A stretch of DNA of 5,989 nt from Candidatus Pacearchaeota archaeon (GCA_023133375.1 JAGLWP010000028.1:1-5989); one strand, 5' to 3'; shown: positions 1-5,388, numbered from the stretch's first letter. The notes: generated by a model from the sequence alone, not told the origin. A program made the numbers and translations.

Positions 1-341
1 TTGTCTATTCTTAAAACTTTTGCTTTTTCTTTCTTGAATGGCTCTGCAATCATTTCCACTATGTCTCCTTCCTTTATTGAAATTGTTTCAACTGAGAACT
101 CAACCATGTTCTTGATTTCTTCATAGGTTATTGTTTTTCCGATTATTCCTTTTACATAAGGAAGGTTAAATGCTGCCTCTTCTGCACTTTCTCTATTCTC
201 GGCTTCTAAAAGGATGTATCCTCTAAGTCCGTGTGGCCGAGAAACTGAAAAAACATTAAGATTTTTCTTTTCCACTCTTTCAGATATCATGTCTACTGCT
301 TTCTCTTCTTTATTTGTTGTTACTTTTATTATAAATATCAT
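1..341 (-). CDS. spt5: Transcription elongation factor Spt5 (NusG homologue), N-terminal part, cut by window edge
   Basis: Spt5 binds the RNA polymerase clamp, usually with Spt4, keeps the enzyme processive and can link it to the ribosome. The visible 113 codons begin at an ATG at 341 (MIFIIKVTTNKEEKAV). Residues 1 to about 80 form the NGN domain, with the family-typical stretch RPHGLRGYILLEA (35-47) and LPYVKGIIG (60-68). Residues from about 88 start the KOW domain, ending in GDIVEMIAEPFKKEKAKV and then LRID at the edge. Archaeal Spt5 is roughly 145-150 residues, so only about 35 codons are missing. The start is supported by an AGGT at 354-351, nine bases upstream, unlike the apparently leaderless genes elsewhere in the window. 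In many archaea the next genes are ribosomal proteins L11, L1 and L10, but that side is not visible. Translation may be controlled by the folded leader just upstream. Identification is from recognised motifs and is firm. Confidence 0.93.
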   Translation of the reverse strand, partial: MIFIIKVTTNKEEKAVDMISERVEKKNLNVFSVSRPHGLRGYILLEAENRESAEEAAFNLPYVKGIIGKTITYEEIKNMVEFSVETISIKEGDIVEMIAEPFKKEKAKVLRID

Positions 342-343
342 TT

Positions 344-366
344 GAAAACAACCTGCGGTTTTTTTC
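344..366 (-). promoter_or_regulatory. Hairpin that would sequester the spt5 ribosome binding site
   Basis: On the minus strand, bases 366-357 (G, seven A, CC) pair with 353-344 (GGTTGTTTTC) around a three-base GCA loop. This gives nine pairs plus one A-G mismatch, ending two bases before the spt5 ATG. The AGGT that would act as Shine-Dalgarno (354-351) spans the last loop base and the first three bases of the 3' arm. If it forms, the ribosome site is occluded. The helix is A/U-rich with only three G-C pairs, so it should be easy to open. Read on the plus strand it superficially resembles an intrinsic terminator, but no plus-strand gene lies upstream. Confidence 0.55.
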
Positions 367-375
367 TATTTTCCC

Positions 376-490
376 TCTTAACGCGGATGGGCGATTTCTT
401 GCTCGAGCCCGCACTCTCTAGTATGGATTAGGTTCGTGCAAACTCTCGTTGCCTCTGGGGAAATCGCGTGTTCATTAGTTCTACCTAAGA
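376..490 (-). ncRNA. GC-rich structured RNA element, probable 5' leader of spt5 or stand-alone small RNA; family not recognised
   Basis: Bases 381-470 are about 56% G+C in otherwise AT-rich DNA and contain many complementary segments. Read as minus-strand RNA, an eight-pair helix joins 467-460 (GCGATTTC) to 398-391. Inside it, CCC 459-457 pairs with GGG 410-408, and directly beyond this GCAC 439-436 pairs with GTGC 414-411. An alternative outer helix joins ACGCG 469-465 to CGCGT 385-381, extended by TCTTA 490-486 with TAAGA 380-376. CGAG 448-445 could form a tertiary contact with CTCG 407-404. The sense strand is inferred: a TATA-like box at 518-509 would start a minus transcript near 488, and spt5 follows in the same direction. 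No cloverleaf, 5S or SRP signature is visible and no open reading frame explains the block. It may be an autoregulatory leader or a separate RNA. Confidence 0.5.
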
Positions 491-508
491 CTTAATAATC
501 TTAGAAAG

Positions 509-539
509 ATATATTTAATTGAGGGTTGGGGTTTATAAG
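509..539 (-). promoter_or_regulatory. Candidate promoter for the spt5 leader transcript
   Basis: Two TATA-like boxes face spt5 in the gap after the lipoprotein gene: TTAAATATAT (518-509) and CTTATAAA (539-532). Taking about 25 bases from box centre to start, they predict transcripts beginning near 488 and 510. The first would place the 5' end exactly at the TTAGGT segment that can pair with the leader's internal ACCTAA. The second box also reads as TTTATAAG on the plus strand, so its direction is uncertain. Neither has a strong purine-rich BRE upstream. Confidence 0.4.
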
Positions 540-567
540 GTTTGTTATTGGATATTGGAAGAAATTG

Positions 568-2274
568 TTAGTAGTAAGATACTTCTAACTTTGGTCTTTT
601 AGTTATGTCTGCGGAATAATCACTGCTCCTAAATGCATGATCTCTTCCTGGACGAGAATATGTTGTTGTTAAGGCTACTCCATAATTAGGAATCCCCCCG
701 ATCCATTCTTTAACTAAAGAAGTGATATCCCATTCATACCATGCTATAGCATCAGACAATGTTAAGTCTGAAACAGATTCCCCATATAAGGGTTTAATAT
801 CCCATTTAACAGTTGATTCGTCCCAGGGACTAGTTATTCTTTTTGTTGTAATAACTGGGGTTTCTCCAGGAAAAGCACCTAATCCATAAAAACCAAGTTT
901 AGCAGAAGTTACATTTGCATTAGAGGGGATTAAAGAAAGGGGGAACTGGATGAGGGTTTCATCTTTTAATACTGCTCCTTCTGATCCGCCAATAATTTGT
1001 AAATAATCGCTATCTCCCCATCCATAATAATAATCCGCATTAGTATAATGCCAAATTTCAACATAAGCATCTTTTCCTTCTTCAGGTCCTGGTTGAATAG
1101 TAATTGTAGTAATCTCTGGTTCTTCTTCTATCTCCCCTTCTCCACGAACAGAATAATTATCAAGTACATTTAATTTTCCAGAATCTGCTATGTTCCAGCT
1201 AAATATTCTCATTCGTGCTCCTAGATTTACTTCTGAACCTACACGAAGTTCCCAATAAGAATCTGTAGAAACTTTGTCTACATAAGCATTTATTTCTCCA
1301 TAAGGACCTGCAATATTATATACAAGAATATTTAACTTTGGACCTGCGAAAATCTTAAAATCTGGGATATCTGCAACAGATGTAGGAGAACAATCCCAGA
1401 ATCCATAAGCCTCACTTATAATATCCCACTTTGTATCTTTTTCATAAGTTAAGCCAGAAGTTAAACTTGCCCTCTGCAAAATAGTCATCTCTTCGGGCAA
1501 TTCTCCATTTATCCCTGCACACAAATCAAGGCTCGGAGTTACTGTTATTGGGAATGGAGGAGTTGTAGGGATATAACCAATAGTAAAAGAACGAAATTTC
1601 TTTTTTAGAATATCAAATTCATAATCCAAATCTGGGACTCCTAACCCCCTTCTTATTTCAAAACCCGAATCTTGATTGATTACAGTTTTAAAAGTAAATT
1701 TTTCTAAACCATCATCTATTTTTAAATCAAGAATTAAATCTAAACTACCTGATAAATCTCCATTTGCTATTATTTGGTCATAAGTTGTGGCGTGATTCCC
1801 ATCAAAATCAAATAAAATTGTTTCATCAAAATTTTGTTCAAAGCTAAGTATTGGGATTTCTGTTGCTTTAGAAGAATTTGTTGTAAAGTGAACATCTGTC
1901 TTTTTTATTGCTTCCTCTAAACTAGCCTGCTTAGTATATAATATTTTTCCATCAGAAGAGGTTGAAGTTACTTTTCTAAGGAGTCCGTTTGGAGTAGCAT
2001 CTGAGATATCGCAAACAATTATATCTCCAGAAGAATAAGGAACTGGCGTTGAAAAGGTTATGCTATTTTCTTCAACTGAAGAGATATTATTAAGATGTGC
2101 TGTGGGCAATACTTCTGTGTTTTCAGAAAGTTCATTTTCTTGAGGGGGTTCTGGGGGAATGGGTGGAGGGTCTATGCAACAAGAAGCAAAAAATATTGAA
2201 GAAGCTGTTAATCCCGCAGCCAAAGTTCTTTTCAAATATTTTCTTCCTGTCTGAAGAAGATTTTCTAATTTCAT
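568..2274 (-). CDS. Secreted lipoprotein with bacterial-type N-terminal repeat domain and C-terminal DNRLRE domain
   Basis: This is a probable surface-anchored protein of 568 residues. I chose the ATG at 2274 over an upstream in-frame TTG at 2295 because a TATA box at 2299-2306 predicts transcription starting near 2277. The N-terminus has basic residues (GRKYLKR), a hydrophobic stretch (TLAAGLTASSIFFAS) and then two cysteines (32, 33), a plausible lipid-anchor site, followed by a proline-rich spacer (DPPPIPPEPP). Residues about 59-132 carry SGDIIVCD...GLLRKVTS...LEEAI, which I recall from bacterial exoproteins that typically read GDVLVSG...GFLRKVTSV. Residues about 305-375 (FAGPKLNILVYNIAGPYGEI, then YWELRVGSEVNLGARM) also match the conserved core of those proteins. 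Residues about 389-568 form a DNRLRE/CBM96-like beta domain (ETLIQFPLS, TSAKLGFYG, WDESTVKWD, YEWDITSLVKEW, NYGVAL, RPKLEVSY). The function is unknown; adhesion or glycan contact is a guess. Its position between secE and spt5 and its bacterial flavour suggest lateral acquisition. Confidence 0.8.
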   Translation of the reverse strand: MKLENLLQTGRKYLKRTLAAGLTASSIFFASCCIDPPPIPPEPPQENELSENTEVLPTAHLNNISSVEENSITFSTPVPYSSGDIIVCDISDATPNGLLRKVTSTSSDGKILYTKQASLEEAIKKTDVHFTTNSSKATEIPILSFEQNFDETILFDFDGNHATTYDQIIANGDLSGSLDLILDLKIDDGLEKFTFKTVINQDSGFEIRRGLGVPDLDYEFDILKKKFRSFTIGYIPTTPPFPITVTPSLDLCAGINGELPEEMTILQRASLTSGLTYEKDTKWDIISEAYGFWDCSPTSVADIPDFKIFAGPKLNILVYNIAGPYGEINAYVDKVSTDSYWELRVGSEVNLGARMRIFSWNIADSGKLNVLDNYSVRGEGEIEEEPEITTITIQPGPEEGKDAYVEIWHYTNADYYYGWGDSDYLQIIGGSEGAVLKDETLIQFPLSLIPSNANVTSAKLGFYGLGAFPGETPVITTKRITSPWDESTVKWDIKPLYGESVSDLTLSDAIAWYEWDITSLVKEWIGGIPNYGVALTTTYSRPGRDHAFRSSDYSADITKRPKLEVSYY

Positions 2275-2298
2275 ATTAATTTGAATATAAATCAATCT

Positions 2299-2306
2299 TT
2301 TATAAA
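2299..2306 (-). promoter_or_regulatory. TATA box of the lipoprotein gene
   Basis: A perfect TTTATAAA is centred 28.5 bases before the ATG at 2274, predicting a transcript with a leader of about three bases. It lies just downstream of the secE stop codon, so the lipoprotein gene probably has its own promoter rather than relying on secE transcription. It also rules against the upstream TTG at 2295, which would fall before the transcription start. Confidence 0.6.
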
Positions 2307-2312
2307 CTTTCC

Positions 2313-2489
2313 TTAAATAAAAAGTTTCATAAACAAAGAAATAGCAAAACCAATAAATCCGAGGAGGATAATTCCAACTGCAGCAACTTTTGCAACTTTA
2401 AGAAATTCGTCTTTTGTTGGTTTTTTTAATGCAAACCAAACTCTTCTGCATTGAATCGCAAACGATTTTATCTTAGATATTATTTTCAT
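2313..2489 (-). CDS. secE: Preprotein translocase subunit SecE (Sec61 gamma)
   Basis: SecE clamps the SecY channel in the cytoplasmic membrane. This 58-residue protein has the standard archaeal architecture. An amphipathic N-terminal helix (1 to about 20) leads into RRVWFALKKPTKDEFLKVAK (15-34), the conserved cytosolic segment of the family. A single membrane helix follows, about 35-56 (VAAVGIILLGFIGFAISLFM). The length fits archaeal SecE, usually 55-65 residues. The ATG at 2489 is the only sensible start. SecE normally sits directly before spt5 in archaea; here the lipoprotein gene and a structured leader intervene. Upstream is a small Cys/His-rich gene ending 47 bases away. SecE may be transcribed with the ftsZ cluster, from its own promoter, or both. 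Confidence 0.93.
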   Translation of the reverse strand: MKIISKIKSFAIQCRRVWFALKKPTKDEFLKVAKVAAVGIILLGFIGFAISLFMKLFI

Positions 2490-2510
2490 AATTTTATGAG
2501 AAAGATAGAG

Positions 2511-2534
2511 TTTTTAAGGTTTTTTGATTATAAA
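2511..2534 (-). promoter_or_regulatory. Candidate secE promoter (two possible TATA boxes)
   Basis: On the minus strand, TTTATAAT (2534-2527) is the better TATA match but is 41.5 bases from the secE ATG, implying a leader of about 15 bases. CTTAAAAA (2518-2511) is weaker, but its centre is 25.5 bases from the ATG, matching the leaderless spacing seen at other genes in this window. I cannot choose between them from sequence. Confidence 0.4.
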
Positions 2535-2536
2535 TT

Positions 2537-2731
2537 TTAGGAAATTCCGTTGTTTAATCCTAAAATACCTGTGTAGGTTTTCTTGTGACAAAAATAAGTT
2601 TCCTCATTATGTTTCTTACAATATTTACATTTATCAGATGGTTTTTGGCATAGAGAATCTTTTTCAAAAAAAGTGACATCCCAAGGAGCATGTTCACATA
2701 GTTTAACAGATAAAAATTCTAATCTTTTCAT
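2537..2731 (-). CDS. Small Cys/His-rich protein, possibly zinc-binding; function unknown
   Basis: I do not recognise this 64-residue protein. It contains cysteines at 12, 28, 35, 38 and 48 and histidines at 14, 41 and 49. The centre CKYCKKH (35-41) followed by FCHKK (47-51), together with CEH (12-14) and C28, could bind one or two zinc ions. There is no signal peptide or membrane segment, so it should be cytoplasmic. Its ATG starts three bases after the stop codon of the upstream 140-residue protein, so the two are very likely cotranscribed from the ftsZ promoter. The Cys/His pattern and tight packing argue that it is a real gene. Zinc binding is inferred, and no partner can be named. Confidence 0.65.
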   Translation of the reverse strand: MKRLEFLSVKLCEHAPWDVTFFEKDSLCQKPSDKCKYCKKHNEETYFCHKKTYTGILGLNNGIS

Positions 2732-2734
2732 TAT

Positions 2735-3157
2735 TTACTCAGAAGTATCTAATCTTTTATTAACTTCTTGCTCTAGTCCTTCAAGTTCTTGCGGTGGAAT
2801 CTTGTCAGAATATAATCTTCTTAAATTTCCTGCAAATCTACTAAGATAAACCTGTTCCATATTAACCCCAAACTCCTCTGCCAACCAAGCAGAATAAACC
2901 AAAAGATCAGGAATTACTTTATTCTTAATATCTTCTGATGAAAATTCTCTTTTTTCTTCTAAAGCTTCAATATAATCTGCCAATCTTCCCATAAGTTTTC
3001 CCATATGAGCATAAGTATGTCTTACCTTATCAAAACCAGTAAACTTCGAAGCTACAAATCTCTTATCATATGTTCTTTGAAGTTCCTGAAGATCTGCTAT
3101 TGTTAGATTTGGACTTCTTTCCAAGATACCCTTTAAACTTATAATTTCCTTTGCCAT
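2735..3157 (-). CDS. Helical protein cotranscribed with ftsZ; weak resemblance to MazG-like pyrophosphohydrolases
   Basis: This 140-residue soluble protein appears almost wholly alpha-helical. I chose the ATG at 3157 (MAKEIISLKG), one base after the FtsZ stop codon. An upstream TTG at 3175 would overlap ftsZ and has no support. Residues 43-70 (FDKVRHTYAHMGKLMGRLAD, then YIEALEEKR) and 82-115 (IPDLLVYSAWLAEEFGVNME, then QVYLSRFAGNLRRL) recall the helix pair of MazG/all-alpha NTP pyrophosphohydrolases, where ELADVLIYLLRLA and an NxxR-like end are usual. However, the metal-binding glutamate three residues before D84 is valine, and no clear EExxE is present. Enzymatic activity is therefore doubtful, and it could be an inactive relative or an unrelated helical protein. 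The near-contact with ftsZ implies a shared transcript and perhaps a link to division, which is inference. Confidence 0.7.
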   Translation of the reverse strand: MAKEIISLKGILERSPNLTIADLQELQRTYDKRFVASKFTGFDKVRHTYAHMGKLMGRLADYIEALEEKREFSSEDIKNKVIPDLLVYSAWLAEEFGVNMEQVYLSRFAGNLRRLYSDKIPPQELEGLEQEVNKRLDTSE

Positions 3158-3158
3158 T

Positions 3159-4271
3159 TTACTCAAAAAACTCAATCCCTAATTCTTCTTCAATTTCCTG
3201 ATGTTTTATGGCTTCAAGAGTTTCGCCATGCCCAAGAATTTGAGAACTCTTCACTCCTGTTACTATCAATAGAACCCTTATTGATTTTTCCATATCTTCT
3301 GAAATTTGGGCTCCCCAGATTAGTTTTGCGTCAGGACTTAATTTATTTCCAACAGTTTCTACAATTTGCTTGCATTCCTCTAAACTCATATCAGGACCGC
3401 CAATAATATTTATCAATGCCCCTGATGCGTCTGAAATATCAACATCTAAAAGAGGATTTTGTATTGCTTTTTCAACTGCTTCTGGAGCTCGCTGAGCACT
3501 ATCTGATTCGCCCATACCAATTAAAGAAACCCCTCCATTAACCATAACTGTTCTTATATCTGCAAAATCAAGATTTACCAACCCAGAAGTTGTTACAAGT
3601 TCTGTTACTCCTTTGACTGCATTTGTTAATATCTCGTCGGCAATTTTGAATGCTGTGTGCAGGGGCAGTTCAGGGGCTAACTCAAGAAGTTTGTCATTTG
3701 GTATCACAATTAAAGTATCAACAACAGCTTCCATTCTCTCCAAACCATCCATAGCATTTTCTATTCTTTTTCTTCCTTCAATTGTGAATGGCAGAGTTAC
3801 AATTCCAATAACTAATGCTCCTTGTTTTTTTGCTAATCCTGCTACAACTGGCGCTGCGCCGGTTCCAGTTCCTCCCCCTAAACCACATGTAACAAAAATC
3901 ATGTCACTTCCAGAAATTTTCTTTTTAATTTCTGATTCAGATTCTTTGGCAGCTTCTTCTCCAGTTCTTGGATTGCTTCCTGCTCCCAATCCTTGTGTCA
4001 ATTCTTTTCCAATCAATATTTTCTGGTCAGCATTAGCATATAATAAATCTTGAGCATCAGTATTCATAGCAATAAGTTCTCCTCCCTTAATTCCTATTTC
4101 TCTCATTCGGCTCAAGGAATTTCCTCCGCCCCCGCCAATACCAACGACTTTAATCTTAGCAGATTGTTTTTTTAAAAGTTCTTCAAGTTCTCTATCAATT
4201 TCCTGCACATCTGAAGACAAACTAGATGGTATGTTTTGAGAATGCTCAGTTGGATTGTAGATATCTTCCAT
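3159..4271 (-). CDS. ftsZ: Cell division GTPase FtsZ
   Basis: FtsZ polymerises with GTP into the cytokinetic ring at mid-cell. The 370-residue protein has a 38-residue N-terminal extension rich in charged residues, typical of archaeal forms. The tubulin/FtsZ core begins at KIKVVGIGGGGGNSLSRM (39-56). The nucleotide signature GGGTGTGAAPVVAGLAKK (132-149) is intact. The synergy (T7) loop NLDFADIR (233-240) keeps both catalytic aspartates (235 and 238), so the protein should be an active GTPase. IPNDKLLEL (190-198) and MVNGGVSLIGMGE (243-255) are also family-typical. The short tail EEELGIEFFE resembles the conserved C-terminal peptide of archaeal FtsZ. I cannot assign FtsZ1 or FtsZ2 reliably. 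The ATG at 4271 follows a TATA box centred 26.5 bases upstream, so the transcript is probably leaderless. It heads a run containing two small genes and then secE. Confidence 0.97.
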   Translation of the reverse strand: MEDIYNPTEHSQNIPSSLSSDVQEIDRELEELLKKQSAKIKVVGIGGGGGNSLSRMREIGIKGGELIAMNTDAQDLLYANADQKILIGKELTQGLGAGSNPRTGEEAAKESESEIKKKISGSDMIFVTCGLGGGTGTGAAPVVAGLAKKQGALVIGIVTLPFTIEGRKRIENAMDGLERMEAVVDTLIVIPNDKLLELAPELPLHTAFKIADEILTNAVKGVTELVTTSGLVNLDFADIRTVMVNGGVSLIGMGESDSAQRAPEAVEKAIQNPLLDVDISDASGALINIIGGPDMSLEECKQIVETVGNKLSPDAKLIWGAQISEDMEKSIRVLLIVTGVKSSQILGHGETLEAIKHQEIEEELGIEFFE

Positions 4272-4277
4272 TAATAA

Positions 4278-4296
4278 AAAGAGTTAATATCTCTTT
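4278..4296 (-). repeat. Inverted repeat between the ftsZ TATA box and start codon (operator or weak terminator)
   Basis: AAAGAG (4278-4283) and CTCTTT (4291-4296) form a perfect six-base inverted repeat around seven bases. The distal arm overlaps the ftsZ TATA box by three bases and the repeat fills the gap to the predicted start site. As RNA from the upstream FKBP gene it would be a six-pair hairpin followed by a run of U, so it might help end that transcript. As DNA it could be a regulator site for ftsZ. The repeat is short and could be chance. Confidence 0.35.
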
Positions 4297-4301
4297 ATAA
4301 G
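4294..4301 (-). promoter_or_regulatory. TATA box of ftsZ
   Basis: Minus-strand CTTATAAA is centred 26.5 bases before the first base of the ftsZ ATG, the spacing expected when transcription begins at the start codon itself. It lies in the 32-base gap after the FKBP gene, so ftsZ has its own promoter. No Shine-Dalgarno is present, which is consistent with a leaderless message. Confidence 0.65.
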
Positions 4302-4303
4302 AA

Positions 4304-4951
4304 TTATTGTGATTTTTTGGTTGAGTTGTCAATTTCTTGAATCTCCAACTCAAGCCCAAGAACATCCTTAAATTTATCCTTAAAGATTTTAGAATAATCT
4401 ACTAAGGCTTTTTCAATATGCAATATTATCTTTTTATCTTTTACTTGGAATTTTAGTTCTTTCTTAAAAAAGAAATCAATAAGTGCTTTTATCTTTTCAT
4501 CTAAATCATCAACTTTTCTTTTTACATTGATGTCATAAACAACTGTTTTTCCAGCTAAAGGATTATTGAAATCTGCCATTACTCTGCCACCAGAAACAGT
4601 AAGAATTTTTGCCGGTCTTCCATCAAAATTGAACATAGCTCCAGGGATTGGTTCTGCTTTTTGCTCTTTAAAAATTTTCATTGGAATAAGCTGGATTAAA
4701 TTTGAGTTTCTTTTACCAAATGCTTTTTCAGGAGATAATTCAATTTTATATTTTCCAATTTTTTTATTTATTAAAAAATCTTCGATGCCTTTCAAGAACA
4801 TATCCTCTCCTAAACAAAAAATAAATGGTTTTGCTTTAGCATTTGCATTAATTTTTTCAAGTTCTTTTTTAATATTTGAATCAAAAACTTCTCCATCTTT
4901 AATTCTTCCAGTAAATTCTACTTCAATAAAATCTTTTTGTTTGAACGGCAT
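4304..4951 (-). CDS. FKBP-type peptidyl-prolyl cis-trans isomerase, SlyD-like, with archaeal C-terminal extension
   Basis: This protein likely speeds prolyl bond isomerisation and acts as a holding chaperone in the cytoplasm. The FKBP fold opens with VEFTGRIKDGEVFDSN (11-26) and continues with FCLGEDMFLKGIEDFL (45-60) and ELSPEKAFGKRNSNLI (71-86). The inserted-flap (IF) chaperone domain runs from about 88 to 130, followed by the SlyD-characteristic return to the fold DFNNPLAGKTVVYDINV (127-143). Residues from about 145 to 210 form an extra lysine-rich alpha/beta region seen in the longer archaeal FKBPs (the FKBP26 type, about 230 residues). There is no signal peptide, and SlyD's metal-binding histidine-rich tail is absent. 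The ATG at 4951 sits 25.5 bases from a TATA box shared with the divergent IF5A gene, so both transcripts are probably leaderless. Confidence 0.93.
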   Translation of the reverse strand: MPFKQKDFIEVEFTGRIKDGEVFDSNIKKELEKINANAKAKPFIFCLGEDMFLKGIEDFLINKKIGKYKIELSPEKAFGKRNSNLIQLIPMKIFKEQKAEPIPGAMFNFDGRPAKILTVSGGRVMADFNNPLAGKTVVYDINVKRKVDDLDEKIKALIDFFFKKELKFQVKDKKIILHIEKALVDYSKIFKDKFKDVLGLELEIQEIDNSTKKSQ

Positions 4952-4972
4952 TTTATTTTCTAAGTAAAAATG

Positions 4973-4980
4973 TTTATAAA
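4973..4980. promoter_or_regulatory. Shared palindromic TATA box for the divergent FKBP and IF5A genes
   Basis: TTTATAAA is its own reverse complement. Its centre (4976.5) is exactly midway between the first base of the FKBP ATG (4951, minus) and that of the IF5A ATG (5002, plus), 25.5 bases from each, the spacing expected for leaderless transcripts in both directions. The flanks are A-rich upstream of the box on both strands, so either side could act as a BRE. No other good TATA box is present in the 50-base gap. Confidence 0.75.
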
Positions 4981-5001
4981 TCTATTTTTTTTGAGTATAA
5001 T

Positions 5002-5388
5002 ATGGTTTTAAAGATTATTAATGCTACAGAAGCAAAAGTAGGGGCGAATATTATTGTGGATGGTGAGTCATGTAGTGTAAAAAAGATGGATGTGAGTAAG
5101 ACTGGTAAGCATGGGCATTCAAAAGTTAGGATTGAAGCAGTGAATATACTTTCTGGACAGAAAAAAGTTTTTGTTGTGCCAGGGCATGATAAAATTGAGG
5201 TCCCAATTGTAAATAAAAGAAAAGGACAAGTTCTTTCAATCGGGGACAAAGTTAGTTTAATGGATTTAGAAAATTTTGAAACAATTGAAGTTGCATGCTC
5301 AAAGGAAATAAAACAAGAACTCGCAGAAAATGATAATGTTGAATACTGGGACGTGGAAGGTGAAAACATAATCAAAAGAAAACTCTAA
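5002..5388 (+). CDS. Translation initiation factor 5A (archaeal IF5A)
   Basis: aIF5A binds the ribosomal E-site region and relieves stalling during peptide bond formation, notably at proline runs. It is the archaeal counterpart of bacterial EF-P. The 128-residue protein has the two expected beta-barrel domains. The N-terminal domain carries the hypusination loop SKTGKHGHSKVRIEAVNIL (32-50), in which Lys36 is the residue modified by deoxyhypusine synthase. The C-terminal OB-fold begins around residue 72 and contains VLSIGDKVSLMDLENFETIE (77-96). Length is normal for archaea (about 125-135). The ATG at 5002 lies 25.5 bases from the shared TATA box and has no Shine-Dalgarno, so the message is probably leaderless. 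It is followed by the gene for ribosomal protein L40e, forming a small translation-related cluster. Confidence 0.96.
   Translation: MVLKIINATEAKVGANIIVDGESCSVKKMDVSKTGKHGHSKVRIEAVNILSGQKKVFVVPGHDKIEVPIVNKRKGQVLSIGDKVSLMDLENFETIEVACSKEIKQELAENDNVEYWDVEGENIIKRKL

Noticed and set aside
344..366. Intrinsic terminator on the plus strand (stem followed by seven T).
   Set aside because: The T run is part of the stem, and no plus-strand gene lies upstream; the minus-strand reading over the spt5 start makes more sense.
401..408. Eight-base palindrome GCTCGAGC as a protein operator or RNA dimerisation site.
   Set aside because: It lies within the folded RNA element and is too short to claim separately.
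399..460. Resemblance of GAACCTAATCC (435-425, minus strand) to the conserved GAACCTGAT segment of the thiamine pyrophosphate riboswitch.
   Set aside because: The CUGAGA motif and the flanking helices of that riboswitch are not present in the right order, and the following segment does not fit the conserved GGATAAT. Short similarity only.
381..469. A tRNA, possibly intron-containing, because an eight-pair terminal helix is followed by CCA on the minus strand.
   Set aside because: No T-arm with a TTCRA loop and paired stem, no U8, no D-arm and no anticodon arm on either strand.
2275..2295. Upstream TTG start for the lipoprotein, adding MIYIQIN.
   Set aside because: It falls upstream of the transcription start predicted by the TATA box at 2299-2306, and the ATG at 2274 gives a normal signal sequence.
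3158..3175. Upstream TTG start for the 140-residue protein, overlapping ftsZ.
   Set aside because: The ATG one base after the ftsZ stop is the natural coupled start, and the extra residues have no support.
3613..4053. A plus-strand reading frame of 146 codons inside ftsZ.
   Set aside because: It is antisense to a strongly conserved gene and translates to a low-complexity serine/proline-rich product with no recognisable motif.
4566..4967. A plus-strand frame antisense to the FKBP gene.
   Set aside because: It mirrors the conserved FKBP coding sequence and shows no domain of its own.
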